Source: Oleiagrimonas sp963817755 (lineage in GTDB: Bacteria; Pseudomonadota; Gammaproteobacteria; Xanthomonadales; Rhodanobacteraceae). Taken from it: DNA of 64,000 nt. The notes under the pieces are model-generated. The model was given only the letters and a program-made list of their open reading frames with translations, made no database searches and was not told the origin of the DNA. Below, piece after piece: positions 13,505 to 24,591 of the stretch (position 1 is its first letter; the number at the start of each line of letters is the position of its first letter). The position numbers and the translations under genes are program-made. The stretch is from NCBI GenBank assembly GCA_963817755.1, contig CAWFPB010000002.1, positions 1 through 64,000 on the forward strand. The letters are read 5' to 3'.

Positions 13505-15651
13505 GGCACGCACCCTGCTGGTCGAGATCGGTACCGAGGAACTGCCGCCCAAGGCGCTGGACGACCTGTCCGAAGCCTTCGCACAAGGCATCGTCAAGGG
13601 CCTCGAGCAGCAGGGCATCGAGGCCGGCCTGGCTGCCGCCCGTCGTTTCTGCTCGCCGCGCCGCCTGGCGGTGCGGATCCCGGCCGTGGCTGCGATGCAG
13701 CCGGACCAGGCCATCGAGCGGCGCGGACCTGCGGTCCAGGCCGGGCGCGACGCCGATGGCAACCCGACCCGGGCGCTGCTGGGCTTTGCCGGCTCCTGTG
13801 GCGTCGATGTCGACGCGCTGGAAACGCTGGAGACCGACAAGGGCGCCTGGTTCGTCTACCGCGCCGTGCAGCCGGGCAAGGCGCTGGCCGAACTGCTGCC
13901 GGGTATCGTCGAGCAGGCACTCAAGCAGCTGCCGATCCCGCGGCCGATGCGCTGGGCCGACCACGACTACGCCTTCGTGCGCCCGGCGCACTGGCTGCTG
14001 ATGCTGCATGGCGCCGACGTCATCGACGCCCGCATCATGGGCCTGGCCAGCGGCCGGCAGAGCCACGGCCATCGCTTCCATCATCCGGCGCCGGTCCACG
14101 TGGCCGATGCCGATGCCTGGCTGGATGCGCTGCGCGATGCGAAGGTGCTGGCCGATCCGGCCGAGCGTCGTCAGCGGGTTCGTGACGAGGTCGCGCGCGT
14201 GGCCGTGGACATGGAAGGCGAACCGCGCCTGTCGGAAGCGCTGGCGGACGAGATCGCCAACCTGACCGAGTGGCCGGTGGCCATCGCCTGCGCCTTCGAG
14301 TCCGCTTTCCTGGCGGTGCCGCCCGAGGCGCTGGTCACCACCATGGAAACCAACCAGAAGTTCGTGCCGGTATTCGGCCCGGACGGCAAGCTGGTCGAGC
14401 ACTTCATCGGGGTGGCCAACATCGAGTCGCGCGATCCGGCGGAAATCCGCAAGGGCTACGAACGCGTGATCCGCCCGCGATTCGCCGACGCCAAATTCTT
14501 CTGGGACGAGGACCTGAAGACGCCCCTGGCCGGCTACCAGGATGCGCTGAAGAACGTCACCTACCAGCAGGCGCTGGGCCATGTGTGGGACAAGTGCGTG
14601 CGCGTGGCCGAGCTGGCTCGCGTCACCGCCAACCGGGTCGGCGTGGACGCCGGACTGGCCACGCATGCCGCGGCGCTGAGCAAATGTGACCTGATGACCC
14701 GCATGGTCGGCGAGTTTCCCGAATTGCAGGGCGTGATGGGCCGCTATTACGCAGCCGCACACGGCGAGCCGGATGATGTCGCCGACGCCCTGGATGCCTT
14801 CTATCAGCCGCGCCACGCCGGCGACGCCATCGCCGCCCGCCCGGTGGCACGCGTTCTGGCCGTGGCCGAGCGCCTGGACACCCTGGCCGGGATTTTCGCC
14901 GTGGGCCTGAAGCCGTCCGGCAACAAGGATCCCTTCGCCCTGCGTCGCGCGGCGCTGGGCCTGGCGCGTACCCTGGTCGAGGGCGAGATGGACATCGATC
15001 TCGGCGCGGCCTTCGCCGAGGCGCTGCAGCTGCTGCCCGAGGCCGCGCTGGCCGCCGGCCTGAAGCCCGGCAAGGAGGGCAAGCCCCCGGTGCTCGACGC
15101 GGGCAAGCGCCGCAGCGAACTGCAGGCGGAGCTGGTGGCCTTCGTGCATGATCGACTGCGCGGGTACTACGCCGAACAGGGCCTGGACACGATGTTGTTC
15201 GAGGCGGTGGCCGCGATCAGACCGTCGAGCCTGCTCGACTTCGACCGGCGCCTGCGCGCCGTGGCGGCCTTCGCCGGATGCCCGGAAGCGGAAAGCCTGG
15301 CCGCGGCCAACAAGCGCGTGGGCAACATCCTGCGCAAGCAGGCCGGTGAGGCGCGGTCCAGCGGGTGCAGCGCGCGGTGGAGCCGGGACTCTTCGAGGAG
15401 GCGGCCGAACACGAACTGGCCATGGCGCCCTGAGAAGGCCAGCGAGGAAAGCGCGCCGCTTGGTCGAAGCGGGGGACTACGACGGCGCGCTGATGCGACT
15501 GTCCGGCTGCAGGCGCCGGTCGACCGGTTCTTCGAGGAGATTCTGGTGATGGCCGAGGATCCGCGGCGGTGCGCGCCAACCGCCTGGCCCTGCTGGTCAG
15601 CTGCAGGCACGCTTCCTGGCCATCGCCGATATTTCACGCCTGCGCGGATAG
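13497..15651 (+). CDS. glyS: Glycyl-tRNA synthetase beta subunit (3' end frameshifted)
   Basis: Beta subunit of the tetrameric glycyl-tRNA synthetase, with the HD-like and anticodon-binding domains. It opens ARTLLVEIGTEELPPKAL and reads cleanly for about 615 residues. From 15345 on the family pattern jumps between frames at least five times: AVEPGLFEEAAEHELA, EAGDYDGALMRLS, APVDRFFEEILVMAEDP, RANRLALL and ARFLAIADISRLRG (stop TAG 15649) are all recognisable but in different frames. Together they rebuild a normal C-terminus of about 715 residues in total. As this gene is normally essential, the indels are best read as errors in the sequence. Confidence 0.9.
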
Positions 15652-15709
15652 CCCGGCGGCGGACGGTACACGGGCACGCATGCAAGTGGTCGCGGGGGAT
15701 GCACTGCGC

Positions 15710-17305
15710 TCAACCCAGGGCCTTGCGCAATGGTTCCAGATGAGTGGCGTAATGCTTCCATTCGCCGATACTGCGGGTATGAATCGGTGCGCGCACCTGT
15801 GCACTGCTGGGTGTGGCAACCGGCGCGTCATTGCGTTCCGGATGCAGGCAGGCATCTTCCGCGTCAAGGCCGCAGTGGGCGAGCACCTTGCGCATGGTTT
15901 CCTGCGTATCGCCAACCAGTGAAGCATACGGAATGTCGAGCATGGCTCCGGGGATTCGTTCATGCCAGTGGTCGACCAGTCTGGCGTAACCTCGGTAATA
16001 GTGCAGCAGGGCCTGCATGTCGTAGCTGTGCGAGGACGTACCGTTGCCGAAGAATGCCTTGAGGTTGGAAAAGCACACGTCCATCGGCTCGCGCTTCATG
16101 TGCAGGATCGGAGCGTGCGGCAGGGCGCGGCGGATGAAGGCGACCATCTGGATATTGGCCGGCAGCTTGTCGATATAGAAGTCGCAGTCCCCTGCACGCC
16201 ATTGCGACTGTTCGAGATAGCGTGAACCGACCTCGTGGAAATCCATGTCGGCGTGACGACCGATGATCCGCCGAAAGCTTTCCGTCTTTGCGGGCTTTTC
16301 GTCGGCCACCCAGTGCAGTTGTCGCCAGAATTCGATCAGCTCGCCGGCCGAGGCGACCCGGGAATGGGCCGAGAGCATGCGATCGAGGAGCGTGGTGCCC
16401 GAGCGCGGCATGCCGACGATGAAGATCGGCACCGGCCCGTCGAAGTTCGGCTTCGCAGCTTTTCCAAGGTCGGTCAGGCCGGGGGTCTCGATCAGCGCAT
16501 GGATGATTTCCGTCTCGGCCTTGGTGTCGTACGGGTTCAGCTGGTGCATGAGCGCATTGCTGCGTTCCAGCGAAGGCCAGGCTTCCTCGTGGCGCTGCAG
16601 CTTGTCCAGCGTCCGGAACCGGGCGTATTCGAATTGGGCGCGATTGAACTTCCTTTCCGGATCATTGCCATCGGCGGGCAGCTGATGCAGCTGCTCTTCA
16701 ATGAGCGCCAGATCGTTCGATGCCGGGGTCTGCTTGCGCATGCCAACCAGCGGAACGATGGCGTCGCCGAAGGACGGCCAGCGTTTGAGACACGTATCGA
16801 GCACGCCGATCGAGGCATCGATGTCGCCGGTGAACTGCAGCAACATGGCGTGCATGTGATGGTCTTGCGGGCTGTCGGTGCCTGCTGCCAGCGCACGTTC
16901 CATGTCGCGCCTGGCCTGGACGATTTCGCCCAGCGTGAAGCGGAGGTGGGCCTGGGACTACAGAAGGCCCGCCGGCGGATCCGGCGCCTGGGATAGGAAT
17001 TGCAGGCACTGACGCGCTGCCACGATCTCGCCGTTGAGGATGAGATGGTGGATCAGTTGCAAGATCAGGGGGGCGTTGCGTGGCAGGTGGCGGCTTGCCT
17101 GCAGCAGCGGTGCGCTGGAAGCGCGAACCTTGTTGCGATGGTAGAGGAGCGTGGCCAATTCAAGGCAGGCCTCGACATCTTCCGGAACATCGTGGACCAG
17201 GGTTTCCAGGGCGGCTTGGGCCGCTTCGATTCGCCCGGCCTGGAATTGTTCGGCGAACTGCTTGCGCAGTGCCTGGGCATGGATCTGTCGGTCTGTTGCG
17301 CTCAT
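15710..17305 (-). pseudogene. TPR-containing sulfotransferase, interrupted by an amber codon
   Basis: TPR-plus-sulfotransferase protein. The N-terminal half (from ATG 17305) has helical TPR-like repeats (QFAEQFQAGRIEAAQAALETL and similar). The C-terminal half has a PAPS-binding sulfotransferase domain with the 5'-phosphosulfate loop FIVGMPRSGTTLLDRML and the 3'-phosphate motif REPMDVCFSNLKAFFG. Both halves are in the same frame but an in-frame TAG at 16958-16960 separates them, between AGLL and SQAHLRF. Unlike most broken genes in this window this is a substitution-type lesion, so it could be a real pseudogene. A single sequencing miscall is the alternative. It is convergent with glyS. No clear ribosome site precedes ATG 17305. 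Confidence 0.7.
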
Positions 17306-17755
17306 GGAATTCTGTCGGCCTTCGATGCGGCTGGGCGGCTGGGCGCCTGCCGGTGCATGGAGGGTGTGGAGCGGCAAGCGATCATGCTCGCCGGGATCCA
17401 GGGCGACAAGCATGGTCGGGCCGGGATCGGGGATCAAGCGCGACATGCCGTTGGAGGTGGGCTTGCCGCGTATGCATTACGCGTCATTGCGGGTTCGTAT
17501 ACCTGCACGAAGCACGCAGGATCGACGGGGCGCGGCATGCTTCGGTACCCGGCACGGAGCGCCATGTCACGCGCAGTCGCGCTCGAATGAGCATGTCGGT
17601 CCATGGAGGAAGTGGCGGGTTGGGGGCAAGTGCGGAAAGGGGGGCAGATTCAGGGGGCGCTGGATGGTGGCAGGAGAGGCGGATGAAGGGAGCGAAAGGG
17701 CGCTCGGGAAGGGCCCGCCAACGGCGCGGGGGAGGAGTGAATTGCTAAGAAAGTG
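17306..17755. other. Intergenic stretch without recognisable gene
   Basis: About 450 bases upstream of both the leftward sulfotransferase and the rightward TonB receptor. The open frames here are extensions or shadows. The stretch 17610-17740 is purine-rich (many GGA and GAA runs). I see no RNA gene or repeat in it. Confidence 0.5.
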
Positions 17756-17785
17756 TTGACATGCCGTTACGTTCAGCGGTAGCGT
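17756..17785 (+). promoter_or_regulatory. Possible promoter of the TonB receptor gene
   Basis: A perfect TTGACA (17756-17761) is followed after 18 bases by TAGCGT (17780-17785), a weak -10. A leader of more than 200 bases would precede the ATG at 17998. Confidence 0.35.
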
Positions 17786-17997
17786 CAGACGTCGCGGATT
17801 GGCAGGAATCCCTGTAAACACGGGACATGTTGTCCGTAGCCAATCTGCGGCGGATGGATACGAAGCAGGTGTTTTCTCGAATTTGCATGAGAAAACAATC
17901 GCTTGTATCGCACTCGCTGCATTCCAGGTGACCGGTGCAAGCCAGGTTGCTTTGCTTTGTATGGCCCGTTTTGGGCTGATCTGGGGAGATCATCGTA

Positions 17998-20900
17998 ATG
18001 AACAATCGCAAACTGACAGGCGGGGCGCTTACGCGTCGTAACGCTCTCACTGTCGCCCTTGCCGTCGGCTTGGGCTTCACGGGTGTCGCCTTCGGCCAGG
18101 CCACGACGGGTACCATCTTCGGTTCCGCTCCGGCAGCCGCCGGCCAGACCGTCACGGTCAAGGGATCGGGCGTTTCGCGCACTGTGACCGTGGGCCAGAA
18201 TGGTCGTTACTCGGTGTCCAACCTGCCGGTGGGCACCTATACGGTGACCCTGAACAAGGGTGGACAGACCGTCAACACGCATCAGAACGTCAACATCACC
18301 GTTGGCGCCGGTACCGAAGTTGACTTCGCGCAGGCGACGACTCAGCTGAAGCGCGGTGCAGGTGAACGCGAATGCGCTGCCGAGCATCGACGTCAGCACC
18401 GTGACCAGCAGCACCGTGATCACGGCAAGCGACCTGCAGAAGCTGCCGGTCGGCCGTAACGCCGAGTCGATCGCGCTGCTGTCCCCGGGCACCGTCCAGG
18501 GCAGCTCCTACTTCGGTAACGCCGTGTCCTTCGGTGGTTCGAGCGTGGCCGAGAACGCGTACTACGTGAACGGCTACAACACCGGCGAGCCGTACAGAAC
18601 ATCGGTGGCTTCACGCTGCCCTACGGCGTGATTGCCCAGCAGCAGACCATGTCGGGCGGCTTCAGCGCCAAGTATGGTCGTTCGGACGGCGGCGTGATCA
18701 GCCAGGTCGGCAAGCGCGGCACCAACGAGTGGCACTTCGGTGGCCAGGTGGTGTGGCAGCCCCGGTTCCTGCAGTCGAACCCGAAGAACCTCTATTATCC
18801 GGTTCAGCCGCTTCCGCAGGGCCAGTTTGATTGCTACGACCCGACGGCCAGCAGCTGCATCAACGGTAAGGAGCAGTACAGCAACGAGAGCACCTACGCT
18901 CCGGGCACGATCCACAACTACAACAAGGACAACAAGAGCTGGGAGACCATCTACTCGGCTTACGTCGGCGGTCCGCTGATCAAGGACAAGCTGTACATTT
19001 TCGCCGCGGCTGAGCTGACCAAGGGTCAAAGCACGTCCGTCTCCAACAACACCTACTTCCCGCCGACCTCGACGCCGTACCTCGGTGTCGTGAGCTACTC
19101 CGGCAGCCACACCACCAAGTACTACGGCAAGATCGACTGGAACATCAACGACAACAACATTCTTGAGTACACCTACCTCAAGAGCAACAGCTCCAGTGGT
19201 TCGGGTGCGACCTACAAGTTCAACTACGACACGCTCAAGAGCGGTCCGTTCCACGCGGTCAACAACAAGAACATCAACAACGCCCAGTTCAACATCCTGC
19301 ACTACACGAGCTACCTGAGCGACAACGCCACGCTGAGCGTGCTGTGGGGCAAGGGCGAGTTCGCCAACCCGGTGGTCTACGGCAACAAGAGCACGTTGCC
19401 GAGGGTCCAGGGCAATATCGATCCGAGCATGCGCTTCCGGCGGGTGGCAACAACAACGACCAGACCAACACGACCCAGATCGCTCCGGATGCGGCGCTGC
19501 GTACCCAGGGTCTGCGTGTCGACTTCAACTACCAGTTGGGTAACCACAACCTGGGTGTCGGTATCGACAACATGCACTACACCGCGCACAACCAGGAGCT
19601 TCGTGTACACCGGTGGCGAAGCGCCTGCCCAGGTGTCGCGCGCCCTCGGCCCGGACGTGCTGCATGGTACCCGCTGGATCTACTACAACGCCTCGACGCT
19701 GGGTGGTTACGCGGTTCGCTACCTGAACATCGCGTTCCAGGCCAGCATGTCCACCGCGCAGAAGGCCTACTATCTGCAGGACGTGTGGCAGGCCACGCCG
19801 AACCTGCAGTTGAACCTGGGTCTGCGTAACGACCACTACATCAACTACAACAACGTCGGCACCGCGTTCGTCGACATGAAGAACCAGTGGGAGCCGCGCC
19901 TGGGCTTCAGCTGGGACGTGAACGGCGACTCCAGCTTCAAGGTCTTCGGCAATGCCGGCCGCTACTACCTGGCCCTGCCGACCAACGCGGCCGAGCGTGC
20001 GGCTACCGCGTCGGTCTACGTGTCGCAGTACTTCGCCTACTCGGGCGTGAACCCGGACGGTACGCCGGTCCTGACCAACTGCACCTCGACCACGACCGCC
20101 AACACGGCGATCGACGATACCGGCAACTGCGCGATCACCTCCCTGTCCAGCCCGGACGGCGAAACCGGTACGCCGAAGGATCCGAAGCAGGTCACCGCAA
20201 CCAACCTGCGCCCGATGTACATCGACCAGTTCAACTTCGGCTTCGACAAGAAGCTGGGCGACAAGTGGGTGTACGGTGCCAAGGCCAGCTATCGTGATCT
20301 GAAGACCACCATCGACGACGAGTGCGATCCGTACACGATCGCCAAGAAGATGGGCCTCATCCAGACGAATGAGGCCTACGAACGCGGACTACTACGCCAT
20401 CCTGGCGACGCCTTACGGCGAATCGCTGCTGCGGTGCTTCCTACTGCCGCCTGGTCAATCCGGGTCAGACCAGCAACCTGCTGGTCCAAGAACGCCAACA
20501 CGGGTAACTACACCACGGTGCCGCATGAGCCAGTCGGACTGGGGCTTCCTGAAGAAGCCGAAGCGTACCTACGCGGCTCTGAACCTGTACTTGGAGCATC
20601 CGTTCGACGGTACCTGGTACGGCCGGATCGACTACACCTACACCAACGCCACGGGCAACACGGCGGGCCAGGTGCGTCCGGACTTCGGTCAGAGCGACGT
20701 GTCCAAGACCGAGGACTGGGATTCCTGGCAGCTCATGCAGGGTGCCGGACGGCCAGTTGCTGAACAGCCGCAAGCATCAGATCCGTATTCGTGGCGCATA
20801 CGAGATCACGCCGGAATGGCTGGTTTCGACCACGGCCCTGATCCAGTCGGGTGTTCCGCAGGAGTGCCTGGGCTACTTCGGCCCGCAGGGTACCGGCGAT

Positions 20901-21221
20901 CCGACCGGCTACAACCGTGGCAGTACGGGTAACTACCATTGGTGTGCCGGCCAGATCGTGCATCCGGGCAGCAACAGCAAGTATGCGGGCCACACCCCGT
21001 GGACGGAGATCGTGAACCTGGGCGTGCGCTACACCCCGGCGTTTGCGGACCACAAGCTGGCGTTCAAGCTGGACGTGTTCAACCTGTTCAACCAGCAGAA
21101 GGCGACGCAGTCGACCGTGAGCCTGGTTTCTGCTCCGCATCAGGTCAGCAATACGTTCCATTACCCGGTGTCGTTGACTCCGCCGCGTTATATGCGTCTG
21201 TCGGTGTCCTACGACTACTGA
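17998..21221 (+). CDS. Oar-like TonB-dependent receptor (many frameshifts)
   Basis: Outer-membrane beta-barrel receptor with an N-terminal carboxypeptidase-regulatory-like domain. The start has a signal peptide (cleavage near residue 33, VAFG/QA), then a beta-sandwich (NGRYSVSNLPVGTYTVTL), a plug region (SIDVSTVTSSTVITASDLQKLP) and a long aromatic barrel ending RLSVSYDY, a proper C-terminal strand for BAM recognition. GGGGAG lies nine bases before the ATG. The protein can be followed to 21221 only by switching frame at about 18350, 18600, 19435, 19600, 20385, 20440, 20490, 20525 and 20745. Every segment keeps family-like sequence and codon use, so recent sequence errors are likelier than old decay. 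The transported substrate is unknown. Confidence 0.85.
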
Positions 21222-21261
21222 TCGGCTCGATATACCGCAAGAAACGGAACGCAAGTTCCAG

Positions 21262-21292
21262 GCGCCACCCGAAAGGGTGGCGCTTTTTTTTT
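21262..21292 (+). terminator. Intrinsic terminator after the TonB receptor
   Basis: Perfect nine-base stem GCGCCACCC/GGGTGGCGC with a GAAA tetraloop, followed by nine T. Forty bases after the receptor stop. Confidence 0.93.
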
Positions 21293-21419
21293 GACGAAGA
21301 TGGAAACATCAGGAAAAGCAAGGTCCAACAAAGGGTCTCGCCATGTGGTCGAAGTGTGTATCGGGAACGAACAGGGTCTGGATATGTGAGCCGGGTAGCC
21401 GGGTGGCCGGTGATAAGTC

Positions 21420-21449
21420 TTTACCTGGGTTAAGGAATACCGCTATGCT
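21420..21449 (+). promoter_or_regulatory. Possible promoter of the lipoprotein gene
   Basis: TTTACC (21420-21425), 18-base spacer, TATGCT (21444-21449), about 95 bases before the ATG at 21544. By-eye match only. Confidence 0.35.
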
Positions 21450-21543
21450 TGAGGCTTCCCCCGTCGAGAATCGCTCGCTGGACTGCGAACGGCGAGAGCA
21501 GATCGACGCCCCATTCCAATTCAATGCTTCAACGAGGTTCCCC

Positions 21544-22401
21544 ATGCGCAGGATCGCCTTGATGCTGACGGTGCTGGCCGTATTCGGTCTGGCCGCATGC
21601 AATAAAAGCTCCCCCAACGGAAACGGCAAGGCCCAGGCGCAGGTTGCGCACAGCGTGACCGGTACCGTTGGCCTGATGTCGCCGGTCCAGCTTTCACCGA
21701 AAGCGACCATGCTGATCAAGCTCGTCGACGCATCTGCGGATCAGGCCGCGCCCCTGGCCAGCAAGACGATCTCGCCGGTGGGGTCGATGCCGGTGGATTT
21801 CACGCTGGATTTCGATCCAACCAAGATCAATCCGGCTCACATCTACCTGGTCAAGGTTGACCTGTCCGACGGAGATCGGACCTTCAGCATGCCGGTGCAG
21901 GCTCCCGTGATCACGCACGATGCGGGGACGTCGAAGGTCGAGATTCGTCTTACGGCCAACAAGACGCCCAAGGAAAAACTGGAAGACAAGTACAGCCAGC
22001 TGCAGACGAATCTCGGCGGCTACGCGATCAGCAATGGGCGCCAGCTGGAGAAGCACGAATCGCGCGGTTGGCAGACCTTCCGCGACAATGACAGCGGCAA
22101 GATCGTGTTCGTGCGCGAAAACATCGAATACCAGAAGGATGGATTCGCCAACAACGAATACGCCTACAAGGACGGCAAGCCCTGGTTCATCGTGACCCAA
22201 CACAAGAGCAGCCAGAATGCGAAGGCCGCCGATGTCCGGCGCGTGGGCTGGAACGAGGACGGCAAGCTGCTCGTGAACGCGCACAAGCAGAATGGAAAGG
22301 CCGGCACGCTTTCCGACAAGGAAGTGGCCGCACTGAAGTCCCAGGCCGAAGATATGCTCAAGCTGGCCCGTGCCAAATCTCCGGCGAAGAAGAAGAAATA
22401 A
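21544..22401 (+). CDS. YbaY/YscW-like lipoprotein
   Basis: Secreted lipoprotein of 285 residues. The signal peptide ends in the lipobox LAAC with the lipidated Cys19. The region after it (SVTGTVGLMSPVQLSPKAT through residue ~130) has the beta-rich pattern of YbaY-type lipoproteins, whose role is poorly defined. The second half contains a charged segment and a Lys-rich end (PAKKKK). GAGG six bases before ATG 21544 supports this start over upstream in-frame codons. It has its own promoter candidate and a strong terminator, so it is probably monocistronic. Confidence 0.7.
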   Translation: MRRIALMLTVLAVFGLAACNKSSPNGNGKAQAQVAHSVTGTVGLMSPVQLSPKATMLIKLVDASADQAAPLASKTISPVGSMPVDFTLDFDPTKINPAHIYLVKVDLSDGDRTFSMPVQAPVITHDAGTSKVEIRLTANKTPKEKLEDKYSQLQTNLGGYAISNGRQLEKHESRGWQTFRDNDSGKIVFVRENIEYQKDGFANNEYAYKDGKPWFIVTQHKSSQNAKAADVRRVGWNEDGKLLVNAHKQNGKAGTLSDKEVAALKSQAEDMLKLARAKSPAKKKK

Positions 22402-22443
22402 ACCTACGGGAAAAGTCGTCATTGAGCGACGTTCTTCGTACAA

Positions 22444-22484
22444 GCACATGAAAAAACCGGGCCTGGCCCGGTTTTTTCATGTGC
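22444..22484. terminator. Bidirectional terminator
   Basis: A perfect 20-base inverted repeat with a single-base loop (arms 22444-22463 and 22465-22484), containing a six-A and a six-T run on either side of the GC core. It would terminate both the lipoprotein gene and the convergent esterase gene. Confidence 0.92.
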
Positions 22485-22557
22485 AGCGCTGGAGGCTTGT
22501 GGCATCGCGCCCGCCGAATGGCGACACACGGTCACCATTCGGCGCAGCGCGCAGGGC

Positions 22558-24421
22558 TCAGAAATTGATCTTCAGGCCCATGTTGAAGCTGTTGAGCTTC
22601 TGGCTGCTGTCGGAGAAGCGACCCTGGTAACCGATCCAGCCGGAGGTACTGTGGCTGAACTCGGTCATGATGCCGATGTCGGCACCGGCCCAGTTCTTGT
22701 CGGGGATGTAGCCAGTCAGCGCAAAGCTGCCGGCCATGCTGGTCAAACCGGCACGGACCTTGGTCGGGTCGGCACGCTCGTCACGGTTCCAGGAGACCTC
22801 GGCGTACGGATGCATCATCAGCTCGCCGACCGTCCAGTCGCCACGCAGGCGCCAGCCCAGCGTTTCCTGAAGAGAATAACGCGACTGCGAGCCGAACCAC
22901 ATGGAAGAGCTGTCGCCGTTGGTCTCGCTGAAGCTGTTGATGCGAACCTTCTGCCAGGCCAGGCGGGCAAAAGGTCCGGTGCGGAGCTTGCCGGCATGGA
23001 AATCCCAGCCGCCGACCAGATCCGCCCATCAGCTGGGAACCACCGGTGGAAGCCGACTCGGTGCGGGTCAGGGCACCGAGCTGGAAGCGACGCTGCACGT
23101 CGGTATAGTCCAGCTGGGCGAAGCCCAGGTAGGTACCGATGTAGGCGTCTTTGGTGTGGTAGTAGATGAAACCGCTGCCCTGCAGCGCGTTGAGCTTGTA
23201 GCCGCCCTGGTTGGCGCTGACGTCGGCCTTGTTGTGCGAAACGCCCAGCGCGGCGCCCAGGGTGACGTGGCCGCCTGCGTGGGCCACGGTGCCCAGGGTC
23301 AGGTTCACGTTGTTGCTGCCGGTCTTGGACGTGTTGTCCGTGGCGTCAAAGGTCTGCTTGCCGTAGGTGACATTGGCGAACAGGCGGCTGTTGCTGGCGT
23401 TCATGGCATCCAGTGCATTGCTGCGGATGGTGCGCAGGTGCGCATCAGCAGCCGCGAGCGGGGCTTCGGACAGCAGCGAGGTTTGCCCGGGCGCGTTGAG
23501 CTCGGCGATGACGTACTGGGCCAGCATGCGATGCGCGGCCGTGGTCGGATGCACCCCGTCGGCGAACAGGTAGGTGTTCTGGGTGCCCGGTGTATAAGTG
23601 TACGGCGTGGTCGCGCCGGGGACGCCGGGCCCGCATAGAAGCGAACTCGACTGCAGGCCGCAAGCCGCATCGGTGACGTTGGTGAAGCCGAACGCCTGCG
23701 GGTTGGCGATGACTTCGTGCACTAGGGCGAACGTATTGACCGGAATCACGTTCAGTCCCTGGTTGCTCAGGGTCTGCAGGCCACTGTTCAGCGTGCCGTT
23801 GAACAGCAGCGACAGGCCGGTCAGGCTGGCCGAATTCGCCGGGCCGGCGGCCAGTCCTTCCGGGGTCTGGCCGATGTCCGGCAGGTTGAACACCAGCACG
23901 TAATGGGCGCCGGTGGCCTGCATCTGCGAAAGCAGGTTGACTTCGCCCTGCGCGGCCTGGAGCGTCAGGCCCTGGATGGTCGTGGCCGAGAAGCCGTTGT
24001 TCGGGTCGGTGGCATAGAAGATGTCGTTGGCGCCGCCCCAGACCGAGTACAGGGTGTGTGCATCGGCGTGGCCGCCGTTGGCGGCCAGGTACATCCCGTA
24101 CTGCTGGGAGAGCAGCGGCACGCCGGTGGCCCCGGGCGCGTCGTTGACGATGCCGGCGCCGCCGAAGGCATAGTCGCTGCCGCCCATGACCGAAGGGTCG
24201 AGGGTGTAACCGAAGTTCGCAGCGATGTTCTCCACCGCCACCGTGCCCGGGTTGGTGGTGAAGCGCGAACGGGGCAGGTTCTGCGAGAGCGACAGGTTGC
24301 CGTTGTCGCTCAGGCTGTCGCCGATCACGACCATCTTGTTGAAATCGGTCTTGGCATAGGCGGCGCTGCTGAGCACCAGGCCGGCGACGATGGCCGTGGT
24401 GAGTTGACGAAGACGGGGCAT
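22558..24421 (-). CDS. GDSL-type autotransporter esterase (one frameshift)
   Basis: Surface esterase/lipase of the EstA type: a GDSL hydrolase passenger exported by its own barrel. Signal peptide 1-23 (AYA/KT), then block I GDSL at 34-37 with nucleophile Ser36, block III GGAND at 129-133 and the Asp288/His291 pair in FADGVHPT. From about residue 360 follows an autotransporter beta-barrel ending GLKINF, with the terminal Phe expected for barrel insertion. The frame shifts once near 23025-23035 (in the barrel). Removing one base joins SQL to ADLVGGWDFHAGKL and gives about 620 residues. Convergent with the lipoprotein gene across a shared terminator. Confidence 0.9.
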
Positions 24422-24591
24422 GCAGATTCTCCCTGATGATGCGGATGTGCGCGCAAGGCCGTGGCGCGAACGCGGAAAATGTTACGACGAGATAACAATA
24501 ATCCAGTCCGTACGCGCGCGCATGTTGCGTTGCAATAAGGCGGGCGGATGCGGTGGACCGGGTGAAAACGGCGGGTGCGTAGGAGGTGAGG

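Noticed and set aside
10703..13840. A 1,045-residue version of the GspE-type protein
   Set aside because: The extra N-terminal part is antisense to glyQ and glyS; GGAGGT before 12529 marks the true start.
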